52,835 nt of DNA from Oscillospiraceae bacterium (GTDB taxonomy: Bacteria > Bacillota > Clostridia > Oscillospirales > UBA929). Below the pieces are notes generated by a model. That model was not told the origin of the DNA and did no database searches. It saw only the letters and a list, made by a program, of their open reading frames with translations. Made by a program: the position numbers and the translations under genes. Location of the stretch: positions 1 through 52,835 of the forward strand of contig WRAI01000018.1 of assembly GCA_009780275.1 (NCBI GenBank). The letters run 5' to 3'. Below are positions 8,364 through 17,200 of this stretch, piece by piece (the stretch's first letter is position 1; every line of letters starts with the position of its first letter).

Positions 8364-9416
8364 ATGTCTAACCATAATATGCGCGGTGACACGCCGCTGA
8401 AAGCTGCCGTTGTCGGGTGCGGCAACGTATTCCCTATGCATGCTTACCCTGTGGCCAACATGGAGGGGGTGGAGCTGGTCGCCATTTGCGACAATAAGCT
8501 TGATGTAGTCAACTGGCGCAATAAAGAATTTAATGTCAAGGCATACACTGATTTTGACGAAATGTTGGCAACCGAACAGCTTGATATATTGCACATTTGT
8601 ACGCCGCATTATCTGCATGCGCCGATGGCTATCAAAGCGTTTGAGAAAGGCTTACATGTGTTGACAGAAAAGCCGATGAGCATCACACTCGACGACGCAA
8701 AGGCGATGATTGGTGCGGCAGACAAGGCAGGCAAGACGTTGGGTGTAATTTTTCAAAACCATTACAATCCTGCGTCACAGCTTGTCAAACGCGCACTCGA
8801 CAGCGGTCGTTTAGGCGGCATTAAGGGTGTAAAGTGCAGCGTCACGTGGGATAGGAGTGATGAGTATTATAGTCGTAGTGACTGGAAAGGCACGTGGGAC
8901 AAAGAGGGTGGTGGCGTGGTCATTGACCAGGCAATCCATACGCTTGACCTCTGTCGTTGGCTGATTGACAGTCCTGTGGTATCAGTGAGCGCGCATACTA
9001 GCAACCGCAACCACCACTTTATTGAAGTCGAAGACTCGGCCGAGGGCGTGATCAATTTTCAAAATGGTGTTGCATTGGCGTTTTTTACCATCAACTACCA
9101 CTCATATGATGCGCCGATTCGAATTGAGTTGCATTGCGAAAATGGTATAGCGACAATTCTCGGCGATCAAGCGAAAATTGAGTACATTGACGGCAGCGAG
9201 GAATCCGCAGGACCTGATCCGCGCAAGAGCTTTGACTATGGCAATGTCAAAAGCTACTGGGGTGTCAGTCACGTCACGCAGATTGATAATTTCTATGACT
9301 GTATTCGCACCGGCAAAACACCGGACATTTGTGGGCGCGAGGCGCTGAAAACCCAGGAGATGGTTTGCGCGATTTATGAAAGCGGAAGAAGCGGGGCGCG
9401 GGTAAAGATACGATAA
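8364..9416 (+). CDS. Gfo/Idh/MocA-family oxidoreductase
   Basis: 350 residues. The N-terminal Rossmann fold opens with AAVVGCGNVFPMHAYPV, then CTPHYLHAPMAIKAFEKGLHVLTEKPM, the EKP box that carries the catalytic Lys. The C-terminal sheet domain (DSAEGVINFQNGVALAFF) is typical. These enzymes oxidise or reduce sugars, inositols or amino-sugar derivatives with NAD(P); substrate not predictable. The ATG at 8364 is best placed behind AGGTGA; upstream in-frame GTG 8355 and ATG 8358 overlap that site. It has its own promoter. Confidence 0.88.
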   Translation: MSNHNMRGDTPLKAAVVGCGNVFPMHAYPVANMEGVELVAICDNKLDVVNWRNKEFNVKAYTDFDEMLATEQLDILHICTPHYLHAPMAIKAFEKGLHVLTEKPMSITLDDAKAMIGAADKAGKTLGVIFQNHYNPASQLVKRALDSGRLGGIKGVKCSVTWDRSDEYYSRSDWKGTWDKEGGGVVIDQAIHTLDLCRWLIDSPVVSVSAHTSNRNHHFIEVEDSAEGVINFQNGVALAFFTINYHSYDAPIRIELHCENGIATILGDQAKIEYIDGSEESAGPDPRKSFDYGNVKSYWGVSHVTQIDNFYDCIRTGKTPDICGREALKTQEMVCAIYESGRSGARVKIR

Positions 9417-9463
9417 AGAAGCGCCACACTGCCGTAACTGCTACTGCGCCGGTTTTAGCGGCT

Positions 9464-9838
9464 GTGTTTCTTGGACTATGGCTTCATGAGAGAAACAATC
9501 AAGAGGATATGGAGTTGTTGGCTACCGTAAGCGTGTCCTCTGCACTTGAACAGTTTGTTGAATACCAAGAAACCGGTAGTGAGCCTGTTTACTGGACAGG
9601 GGTTATGGAATTCAATGCATTTAGACAGGCTTATTGGATGCTTCACAGAGACACGCCGGGTAGATTTTATGACCATTCTGTTATGAATGAATTGTATGCC
9701 CTTATGCTTTGGGCACCGAAAAGAGCACAAGGGCATATTGACGGAATCGTTTATGCTATGTCACTTATTCTAGATGGTAATCACCTGAATGGTTTTTTGA
9801 GATTGTCAGAAGTAAGACATAGTGCAGCCTTGAGATAG
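9464..9838 (+). CDS. Small membrane-anchored protein of unknown function, start unclear
   Basis: The frame is open from about 9376. Before the first usable start (GTG 9464) it encodes a basic stretch and the first half of a hydrophobic helix (APVLAAVFLGLWLH), followed by an acidic soluble part with YWTGVMEFNAFRQAYWML. It looks like a single-pass membrane protein, yet no ATG, GTG or TTG precedes the helix and no ribosome binding site is visible. A frameshift, a non-standard start or decay would explain this. It ends just before a bidirectional terminator. Confidence 0.45.
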   Translation: MFLGLWLHERNNQEDMELLATVSVSSALEQFVEYQETGSEPVYWTGVMEFNAFRQAYWMLHRDTPGRFYDHSVMNELYALMLWAPKRAQGHIDGIVYAMSLILDGNHLNGFLRLSEVRHSAALR

Positions 9839-9843
9839 AATAA

Positions 9844-9871
9844 AACAAGCGGGGCAATTGCCCCGCTTGTT
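9844..9871. terminator. Bidirectional terminator
   Basis: Perfect inverted repeat AACAAGCGGGGCAA / TTGCCCCGCTTGTT between two convergent genes. The minus-strand side is followed by TTTTATT; the plus side by TTCTTA. Confidence 0.85.
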
Positions 9872-9872
9872 C

Positions 9873-10370
9873 TTACTGCCATAGAAGGTGCAAAACAAGC
9901 ACCAACAATCCCGGCAGTCCAACAAATAATGCCAATAGAATCCAGCTTTTGAGCCGTTTGCCGCGTGCGGTTTGTTGCAAGTCGGCGGCAAAGTTTTCGT
10001 TATCAGTATCGTCTAGCACAATGTCCGAGAAATTTGCCGCAATGTTACGCGCTTGTTCTAACATGTCAGATGGTACAAAAATATCCATGCCTTGCGCCGA
10101 TGCGCCCATATATATGGTGAGGAATTCGCCCGCCCCGCGATGCCTGGCTTGCGCCGGGATGCCTTTGCCACGTAGAGCGGCGAGCAAAATATCGGACGTA
10201 GTGCCATGTGTTGCCGAACAGAGAAAGGTTGGCGCGGCATAGGCGGCCTGCACCTTTTTTGGGGTGTGTTTAGGCGAGGCAGGAGGTTCTGATGTTAGTG
10301 CCGCGCTGCAATCGGCGCAGCTGGAGAAGTCTTCGCGGTATTCGACTTTGCAGTGGGGGCAATAAGACAT
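9873..10370 (-). CDS. Zinc-ribbon, DUF2007-like membrane protein
   Basis: 165 residues from ATG 10370, chosen because GGAGGTG lies 7 bases upstream. It begins with a zinc ribbon (CPHCKVEY ... CADC, residues 4-22). A middle domain (about 50-125) runs FLCSATHGTTSDILLAALRGK, then YMGASAQGMDIFVP and resembles DUF2007 signal-transducer-like domains. One C-terminal helix (SWILLALFVGLPGLLVLVLH) anchors it to the membrane. Role unknown; such proteins are common single genes in Clostridia. Confidence 0.75.
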   Translation of the reverse strand: MSYCPHCKVEYREDFSSCADCSAALTSEPPASPKHTPKKVQAAYAAPTFLCSATHGTTSDILLAALRGKGIPAQARHRGAGEFLTIYMGASAQGMDIFVPSDMLEQARNIAANFSDIVLDDTDNENFAADLQQTARGKRLKSWILLALFVGLPGLLVLVLHLLWQ

Positions 10371-10434
10371 GGATAACACCTCCATTTGTATAGGCGGTCG
10401 CCTGTAGTCGGGCATGGAAACTTACCCCTATGAT

Positions 10435-11421
10435 TTATTGGTATCCGTTAGGGTGCGACTTATGCCATTTCCATGCGGAAGCAATAATATCTTCAATGCT
10501 CTCATGTTGCCTATGCCAGTTCAATACACTTTCGGCCTTTTGGCTGGCTGCCACCAAAACATCGGGATCGCCGTCGCGTCGTGGACCGAAATCAGATGGG
10601 ATGGCGTGGCCTGTAACTTTGCGGGCGGCATTGAGGATTTCTAAGTTTGAGTAGCCGCCGCCGCTGCCGAGATTAAAGCAATCGGACGGGTTGTCCGCCA
10701 ACAGATATTCCAACGCTTTGATGTGTGCGTCGATTAAGTCGACAACATGAAGGTAATCACGAATATTCGTGCCATCAGGCGTGTTGTAATCATCACCGAA
10801 AATGGTGATTTTGTCGCGCTTTCCATTGGCTACGGCTAAGACATTGGGAATCAAGTGCGTTTCCGGCGTATGATCTTCGCCGATTTCGCCCGTTTCATAT
10901 GCGCCGGCAACATTAAAATAACGCAACGCTGTGTACCGCAAGCTGTGTGCGCGGTCAAACGCCGTCATCATATGCTCCATTGCCAACTTGGTTTCGCCGT
11001 AGGTGTTGATGGGATTTTGCGGCATGTCTTCGGTCACGTGGGATGCCTTGGGGCTGCCGTAGGTGGCTGCCGTTGAGCTGAATACAATGCGCTTTACGTC
11101 ACACTCTACCATGACTTGCAATAAGTTGGCAGTCGCGGTGACGTTGTTCATATAATACTTATATGGCTCGGACTGGCTTTCGCCCACAAGCGAATAGGCG
11201 GCGAAGTGCATGACGGCATCAATACTATGCTCACGCAGGATGTTAGCGACCAACTCGCGGTCGGCAATGTCGCCGATGTACAACTTTGCGTTGCTGATGG
11301 CTTGCTTGTGTCCTTTGACGAGGTTGTCGAGCGCGATGGGCGTGTAGCCGCGGTCTTGCAGGATTTTTACGCAATGGCTGCCGATGTAGCCTGCACCGCC
11401 GGTGACGAGGATATTTTTCAT
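10435..11421 (-). CDS. galE: UDP-glucose 4-epimerase
   Basis: 328 residues, standard length. NAD-binding GGAGYIGSHCVKIL at the N-terminus, DNLVKGHKQA, the catalytic SSTAATYG ... YGETK (Tyr-x-x-x-Lys), and ALRYFNVAGAY are all present. It interconverts UDP-glucose and UDP-galactose, which would feed glycan genes elsewhere in the window. AGGAGG lies about 10 bases upstream of ATG. Same direction as the genes up to 14095. Confidence 0.95.
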   Translation of the reverse strand: MKNILVTGGAGYIGSHCVKILQDRGYTPIALDNLVKGHKQAISNAKLYIGDIADRELVANILREHSIDAVMHFAAYSLVGESQSEPYKYYMNNVTATANLLQVMVECDVKRIVFSSTAATYGSPKASHVTEDMPQNPINTYGETKLAMEHMMTAFDRAHSLRYTALRYFNVAGAYETGEIGEDHTPETHLIPNVLAVANGKRDKITIFGDDYNTPDGTNIRDYLHVVDLIDAHIKALEYLLADNPSDCFNLGSGGGYSNLEILNAARKVTGHAIPSDFGPRRDGDPDVLVAASQKAESVLNWHRQHESIEDIIASAWKWHKSHPNGYQ

Positions 11422-11445
11422 GCGTGGGGGCCTCCTATATAATGA

Positions 11446-11622
11446 TTATAATTTGACTGCCTCCATAACCAAAACAGATGGGTAGCGCGTTCTGACCGCC
11501 ATTTCATTTTCGTCGAAATCATTGTCAGCAGGTGGCGTGACGGGAAATAGCTCTTCCATGCGTTTTATATAGAGTGTGTGCTGAGACAAGTCGTTTATAT
11601 AATCGCTAACTTTCATTGTCAC
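11446..11622 (-). CDS. 58-residue small protein
   Basis: A short frame from GTG 11622 (or ATG 11616) to TAA at 11446, with a very strong site (AGGAGGAG) 6 bases before the GTG. The product (VTMKVSDYINDLSQHTLYI ... MEAVKL) is acidic in the middle and has no membrane helix. Its place between galE and the GNAT gene, all on the minus strand with short gaps, suggests one transcript. No family recognised. Confidence 0.6.
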   Translation of the reverse strand: MTMKVSDYINDLSQHTLYIKRMEELFPVTPPADNDFDENEMAVRTRYPSVLVMEAVKL

Positions 11623-11657
11623 GGGAACTCCTCCTGCACACGACTGATTAACAGATA

Positions 11658-12158
11658 TTATAACAACTTTTCAAACTCATATCTATACTGATAGTACCCA
11701 AGGGTTTCATGTAAGCCAATAGACTTACCATTTTCGCACCCGGTTCCGGAGCGGATGGCTTTTGCACCGTTCTTTTTTGCTTTTGTTTCTGCATATTCCA
11801 GCAACTTTGTTGCAATTCCCATGCCACGAAACTCATCCTCCACATAAATGTCCTGTATATCAGCGAAATAAAAGCCACTCTCTTCATCCGCAAAAAATGG
11901 AACCCAAAGATACGCGACGGTCTGCTTGTCCTCGGTCTCAATGATCTCAGCGATTGTCCGGTTGTCTTTCATGCTGTCCAAAAGTGCGTCGGAAAAACCT
12001 TTTAGTTGATTTTGCAGGCTAAACCATTCCTTACGGTATTCTTCATATGATAGTTTTCGCTTCCAAGGAGAATCGCAATCGTAGTTAATGCGGCAATGCC
12101 GCTCTAAAACATACGCTTTGTCTGCCTCGAAGTTGATTGCTCTGTGCATCAAATCCAT
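11658..12158 (-). CDS. GNAT-family N-acetyltransferase
   Basis: 166 residues. The acetyl-CoA loop is in DIYVEDEFRGMGIATKLLEYAE (the R-G-M-G-I-A box) and the C-terminal motif is GLHETLGYYQYRYEFEK. An N-terminal helical part of ~70 residues precedes the fold. Substrate unknown. A GGTGGTGAGAG site supports ATG 12158. Confidence 0.88.
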   Translation of the reverse strand: MDLMHRAINFEADKAYVLERHCRINYDCDSPWKRKLSYEEYRKEWFSLQNQLKGFSDALLDSMKDNRTIAEIIETEDKQTVAYLWVPFFADEESGFYFADIQDIYVEDEFRGMGIATKLLEYAETKAKKNGAKAIRSGTGCENGKSIGLHETLGYYQYRYEFEKLL

Positions 12159-12185
12159 TCTCTCACCACCACAAATGAAATTTCT

Positions 12186-12935
12186 CTACGAAAATTGATA
12201 CTGTTTTTTCACTTTCCCGTGGAAGACCACAGTGATTGCTTTGGGAGGGCACTGGTTAATGCAGCGATAACACATTGTGCAATTATGTGTGTGTGTGATT
12301 GTGTCGCTATTGAGAACAAGGTTAGCCATGGGACAAATTGAAACGCATATGCCACACTTAGTACAATCACTAGTCACTTTGATAGATTTATTTGCCCGTT
12401 TTTCTACCATTGATAAAAATATACCTTGGAATAACCCTAGCACACGGGAGACTGCACTAAAGCCGCGCTTTCTAATGATGCCGTTTTCAATATTGCGGCA
12501 CACGGCTTGTATTCTGTGCTGAGCCTTTTCAATGCGCTTCTCAATGCGTTTATCGCTGTCCATTGGTAGGACGAACATGTTGCTGACATTGTTTGGCATA
12601 AGGAAATGTTCGGCATAGATCACTTGGATATGCCTTTTGGGAAAGAGTGTTGTGAACGTACGTGCACCATCACCTGAAAGAAGCCACTGTGTGCAGAAGA
12701 TGATTACTTTTTTGTCGACCAGTGCTGCCATGTTCTGCGCCACAAATTCCCGCATGATTCTGGGCACTCTTGACATATAGACCGGATAACAAAATCCGAT
12801 AACCTCTTCTCCACCTATCAGTGATTCAAAGTCAACTGTCTCTTCAATAGAATGCGCTACGGCATCCATATTTTGGCAGAATAGCTCAGCAATGTATTTT
12901 GAATTTCCTGTGCCAGAGAAATAGAACATGACCAT
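12186..12935 (-). CDS. EFR1-family flavodoxin-ferredoxin fusion
   Basis: 249 residues. The N-terminal half is flavodoxin-like, with the FMN phosphate loop FYFSGTGNSKY at residues 4-14. The C-terminal ~60 residues carry two 4Fe-4S motifs (CTKCGICVSICP and CTMCYRCINQCP). Such proteins shuttle electrons in anaerobes; the partner is unknown. AGGAGC lies about 9 bases before ATG. It starts 14 bases after the stop of the PRPP synthetase gene, which points to one operon. Confidence 0.88.
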   Translation of the reverse strand: MVMFYFSGTGNSKYIAELFCQNMDAVAHSIEETVDFESLIGGEEVIGFCYPVYMSRVPRIMREFVAQNMAALVDKKVIIFCTQWLLSGDGARTFTTLFPKRHIQVIYAEHFLMPNNVSNMFVLPMDSDKRIEKRIEKAQHRIQAVCRNIENGIIRKRGFSAVSRVLGLFQGIFLSMVEKRANKSIKVTSDCTKCGICVSICPMANLVLNSDTITHTHNCTMCYRCINQCPPKAITVVFHGKVKKQYQFS

Positions 12936-12949
12936 GTGGGCAAGCTCCT

Positions 12950-14095
12950 TTACTTAAAATACTGTGGCTGTCGTTCTCGCAAAATTTTCTCAATGCGTTG
13001 CGTTGGTTCAAGTAGTGAACTAATTGAATTATCGGCGTTAAGCGTATCGATAATATAAGCGATAAATTTGCTCATATCAACACTGCGATACCATGGCTTT
13101 TCCAATAATTCGGGGCGTTGGTAGATGAGGTTTGTGGTGAAAACTTTGTCGAGAAATCCGTCTTGATAGGCCCTATCAAATGCGTCAAATCCACTGGTAA
13201 ACTGCCCGAATGTGGAGAACATAAAGACGCGCTGTGCGCCCTCGGCTTTGAGTTTTTCGGCGACTTGCAGCATGGAGTCGCCGCTGGCCATGATGTCGTC
13301 AATGACTAGTGCGTCTTTGCCGGCGATATCGCTGCCCAAAAATTCGTGTGCGATGATGGGGTTGCGTCCGTTGACAATGCGAGAATAGTCGCGTCGTTTG
13401 TAAAACATACCGAGATTTAGACTCAATGCCGACGAGAAATACATGCTGCGCGTCATGCCACCCTCGTCGGGGCTGATGACGACGCATTTATCACGGTGCA
13501 GCTCAATGTCATCAACGGTGTTAAGGAGAGCCTTTATCATCTGATACGTTGGACGCACGTTGTCAAATCCACTAAGTGGAATGGCATTTTGTACGCGGGC
13601 ATTGTGTGCGTCAAAGGCGATGATATTGTCGACACCCATTGCTGTCAGCTCTTGTAGCGCAATGGCGCAGTCAAGAGATTCGCGGTATGTACGATTGTCT
13701 TGTCGTCCCTCGTACAGCATGGGCATTATCACGGTAATGCGCCGCGCTTTGCCGCCAATGCTGCCGATGACACGCTTGAGGTCTTGATAATGGTCATCGG
13801 GACTCATCGGGACATCCATGCCATACATCTTGTACGTCACACCGTAGTTGAAGACATCGCAAATGATGTAGACGTCATGTCCGCGTGTGGTATGGTCGAG
13901 TAATGCCTTGCCCTCGCCGGTGCTGAAGCGCACCAATTTTACGGGTAGCGAAAAGCCGGGACAGTCATCACCCCAATATTCACCTTTGCGCCACTCACAA
14001 ATCCAGCTTTCCGCTTTTCTTGCTAATCCCTCACTGCCACGCATGGCAATAATGCCAAGCTCGCCAACCCGTGTGTGCCCGTTGATTTTACCCAT
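12950..14095 (-). CDS. prs: Ribose-phosphate pyrophosphokinase (PRPP synthetase)
   Basis: 381 residues, longer than the usual ~315. It contains the family landmarks: MPMLYEGRQDNRTYRESL, the Mg/ribose region VISPDEGGMTR and the PRPP loop ALVIDDIMASGDSM. It makes PRPP from ribose 5-phosphate and ATP for nucleotide synthesis. The N-terminal extension and C-terminal tail match a longer clostridial subtype. CGGAGG precedes ATG 14095. Divergent from the glucan synthase gene. Confidence 0.88.
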   Translation of the reverse strand: MGKINGHTRVGELGIIAMRGSEGLARKAESWICEWRKGEYWGDDCPGFSLPVKLVRFSTGEGKALLDHTTRGHDVYIICDVFNYGVTYKMYGMDVPMSPDDHYQDLKRVIGSIGGKARRITVIMPMLYEGRQDNRTYRESLDCAIALQELTAMGVDNIIAFDAHNARVQNAIPLSGFDNVRPTYQMIKALLNTVDDIELHRDKCVVISPDEGGMTRSMYFSSALSLNLGMFYKRRDYSRIVNGRNPIIAHEFLGSDIAGKDALVIDDIMASGDSMLQVAEKLKAEGAQRVFMFSTFGQFTSGFDAFDRAYQDGFLDKVFTTNLIYQRPELLEKPWYRSVDMSKFIAYIIDTLNADNSISSLLEPTQRIEKILRERQPQYFK

Positions 14096-14238
14096 TTATT
14101 ATATCCTCCGTAATTTCATCCAAGCTACAGTATACACGATTTGTTGACAAAAAGCTAGTCTTGGCAGAGTAAAGATTCTGTATAACTCCCACGTCTTACG
14201 GGCAAAACATGGTTATCTGCAATTTTTTGGAGGATACT

Positions 14239-17200
14239 ATGAAAAATCCTGATGCTCACCCAAAACTGTATAGCCAGTCGCGGCAATGGATGCACGATCA
14301 TGAGGTGTTGGGCAAGCAAAAGTGCCGACGTGCTGCGCGGAGGTTGTTGCGTGCCATGCGTACGGTAAATCGCGTACATGAGGCTGTAAAAAAACTTGGA
14401 TTGCGAGACGGCGCGTATGAATGGTTGCTGGACAACCGTTATTTGCTCATCCGTGAAGGCATCGACGCGCTGGACGCCTTAAAACGTGCGCCCGCACTGC
14501 CCGCCGATTCGCAGCGCGATGTGCGTATGTTATCGCTGTGCCGCTTACTTGTTGAGAAGGGCGTGTTTGACGCGGCGTGTTTGGTGTTTTTCTTACAAGG
14601 CATACAGGCTGATACATCGTTGAGCGAGGATGAGTTGTGGATGACCGTACCATTGTTGAAAACGGCATTGATTTTGTATGCGGCGGATGTTTGTGAAAGA
14701 CTGGCCGATGTTGCAGGGGGCAATGATAGCAATACGCCGACTGCTCTAAACACGGCCATGCAAAACATCATCACAACCTTACGTTGGATCTCGACCAGCG
14801 ATTTGCGAGAGATCTTGCAGCAAGAAAGTACTGTCGAAAAAATCTTGCAGGGCGACCAATCAGGCGTGTACGCCGCTATGGACGAAGATTCGCGGGCGTA
14901 TTATCGCGCGCGTGTAACGGCGTTGGCAAAGAGAACAGGTAAAACCGAAGAACAAATCGCCACTGAAGCGGTGCTTTCAGATGGGCATATAGGGAATTTT
15001 TTATTTTTACGTGAAGATTGTCAAAAACGATCTAAGCAACACGGAATGCTATATTTTTCGACGCTGATTGTTGCATCACTCGGATTGTCGATATTAGGTG
15101 CGTTTGTGGCACGCACATGGTGGTTTGGGTTGCTGTTTTTGCCGCTGCTGTTCGATGCCTGCAAGCAATGGCTGGACGCGCTGGTGCTGCGGATTACACC
15201 GCTGACGCATACGGTAAAGTTGGCGTATAGGGACGGTATTCCAAGCGATGCACGAACGATGTGCGTTATTTCGCTGCTGTGTGGCAGTTCTGATAAGGCA
15301 GCGCATGCCGTGGGGCAGTTGGAAAGGTATATGCTTGCCAACCGCGATGCGGGAGAGCATTTAGTGTTTGGGCTGTTGTTGGACTTAGCAGACACCGATG
15401 AGCCTTCGGACGAAATCGATGAACTTATTATTCAATCTGCCAAAGAAGAAATCGACAAACTCAACAGCAAATATGGCGGGCGGTTTACGTTATTTACACG
15501 CCCGCGTGTTGAATCTAACGGTATATGGATGGGTCATGAGCGTAAACGCGGGGCGTTGATGGCGTTGTGTCGCCTATTACGGGGCAGTGAGTGGAATTTA
15601 AGCGTTCATGGAGATAAGGCGTCAATGCAGGATATCACTTATCTCATCACATTGGACAGCGATACACGGCTATCAATCGGCGCGGCAAAGCTGATGGCGG
15701 GTGCTATGATGCACCCGGCGAATACGCCAGTTATCGACCCTAAGAAGAGGATTGTCGTCAGCGGTCATGGTATTTTGCAGCCGCGCATTGGCGTGGATTT
15801 GCAAGCGGCCAACCAGTCGGTCTTTGCACGATGGTTTGGCGGTCAGGGAGGTTTTGACCCCTATATCAGCGCGGCAGGCGATGTGTACCAAGATTTCTAT
15901 GGACAAGGGAGCTTCAGCGGCAAAGGTATACTTGATATCGATGCTGTACTGATGTGCTTAGACGGACGATTTCCTGACAATCGTATTCTGTCGCACGACT
16001 TGCTTGAAGGGGCATACTTGCGAGCGGGATTGCTGGGTGATGTGGAGTTGATTGACGGCGTGCCGACACGGGCATTGAATTGGTTTACTCGATTGCACCG
16101 TTGGATTCGCGGCGATTGGCAGATTGCCAAGTGGTTATGCTGGCATGTGCCAGCTCATTCGGGGCGCGAGGGAAACCCTTTGAGTGCTTTGAATCGTTGG
16201 AAGATTTTTGACAATTTGCGCCGTAGCGTTGATTGTCTGTTTCAATTAGTGTTGATGACGTTGGTGGTTGTGACGCACGGAATTATGGCGTGGACAGCGG
16301 CGGGAGCGTTGGTATTATTGATGTTTGCGCCGTTTATAACGAAAATTCCGTCGTTATGGCATCAATCGCGTCCAAAACGTGTGAAGACATTTGGTTCGGC
16401 AAAGTTGGGCGCGGCAGTTGATGTAGCAAAGGCATTGTTGATGGCGGCTCTGCTGCCGTATCGTGCATGGATGGCATTGAGTGCTATTGCCACAGCATTG
16501 TGGCGCGTGACGATAAGCAAAAAACATTTGTTACAATGGACAACAGCCGCTGAGGCCGATGCCGCACGAACACCAACATGTGCAAAAACAAACGTGCGGC
16601 TGTGGGCGAATTGGCTGTGGGGTGCGGGACTGATAGCATGGGCGCAATCGTGGCTTTCAGTTGGTGTCGCGTTAATGTTGGTATTTGCGCCGACGATAGC
16701 GTGGATAATAAGTCGACCGTGCAAACGTCACATTGAGCTTGTGGCGGAAGATCGAGAATTTCTAATGCAACAAGCCTCTTTGATGTGGAGGTATTTTGAG
16801 GAAAATTTGCTGAAAGAGCATCATTATCTGCCACCGGATAATTTTCAAGAACAGCCGGCTGTCGGGTTGGCGCCGCGCACGTCGCCTACGAACATCGGGC
16901 TAGGGCTGTTGTGTGCACTTGCCGCTGTTGACCTACAACTGACAAACCGTGACCGGGCCTTAGATCTTATTGACAAAATGCTTTCCACTGTTGAACAACT
17001 GGAAAAATGGAACGGTCACATTTACAACTGGTATGATACACGCACGCTTAAACCGCTGCACCCATGCTTGGTTTCGACTGTGGATTCGGGCAATATGATT
17101 GGTTATTTAATCGCGCTGGAACAGGGCTTACTGGAACATGACGATGAATATGGTATAAAATTGGCGCGCCGCGCAAAAGACTTGGCAGATGCGATGGATT

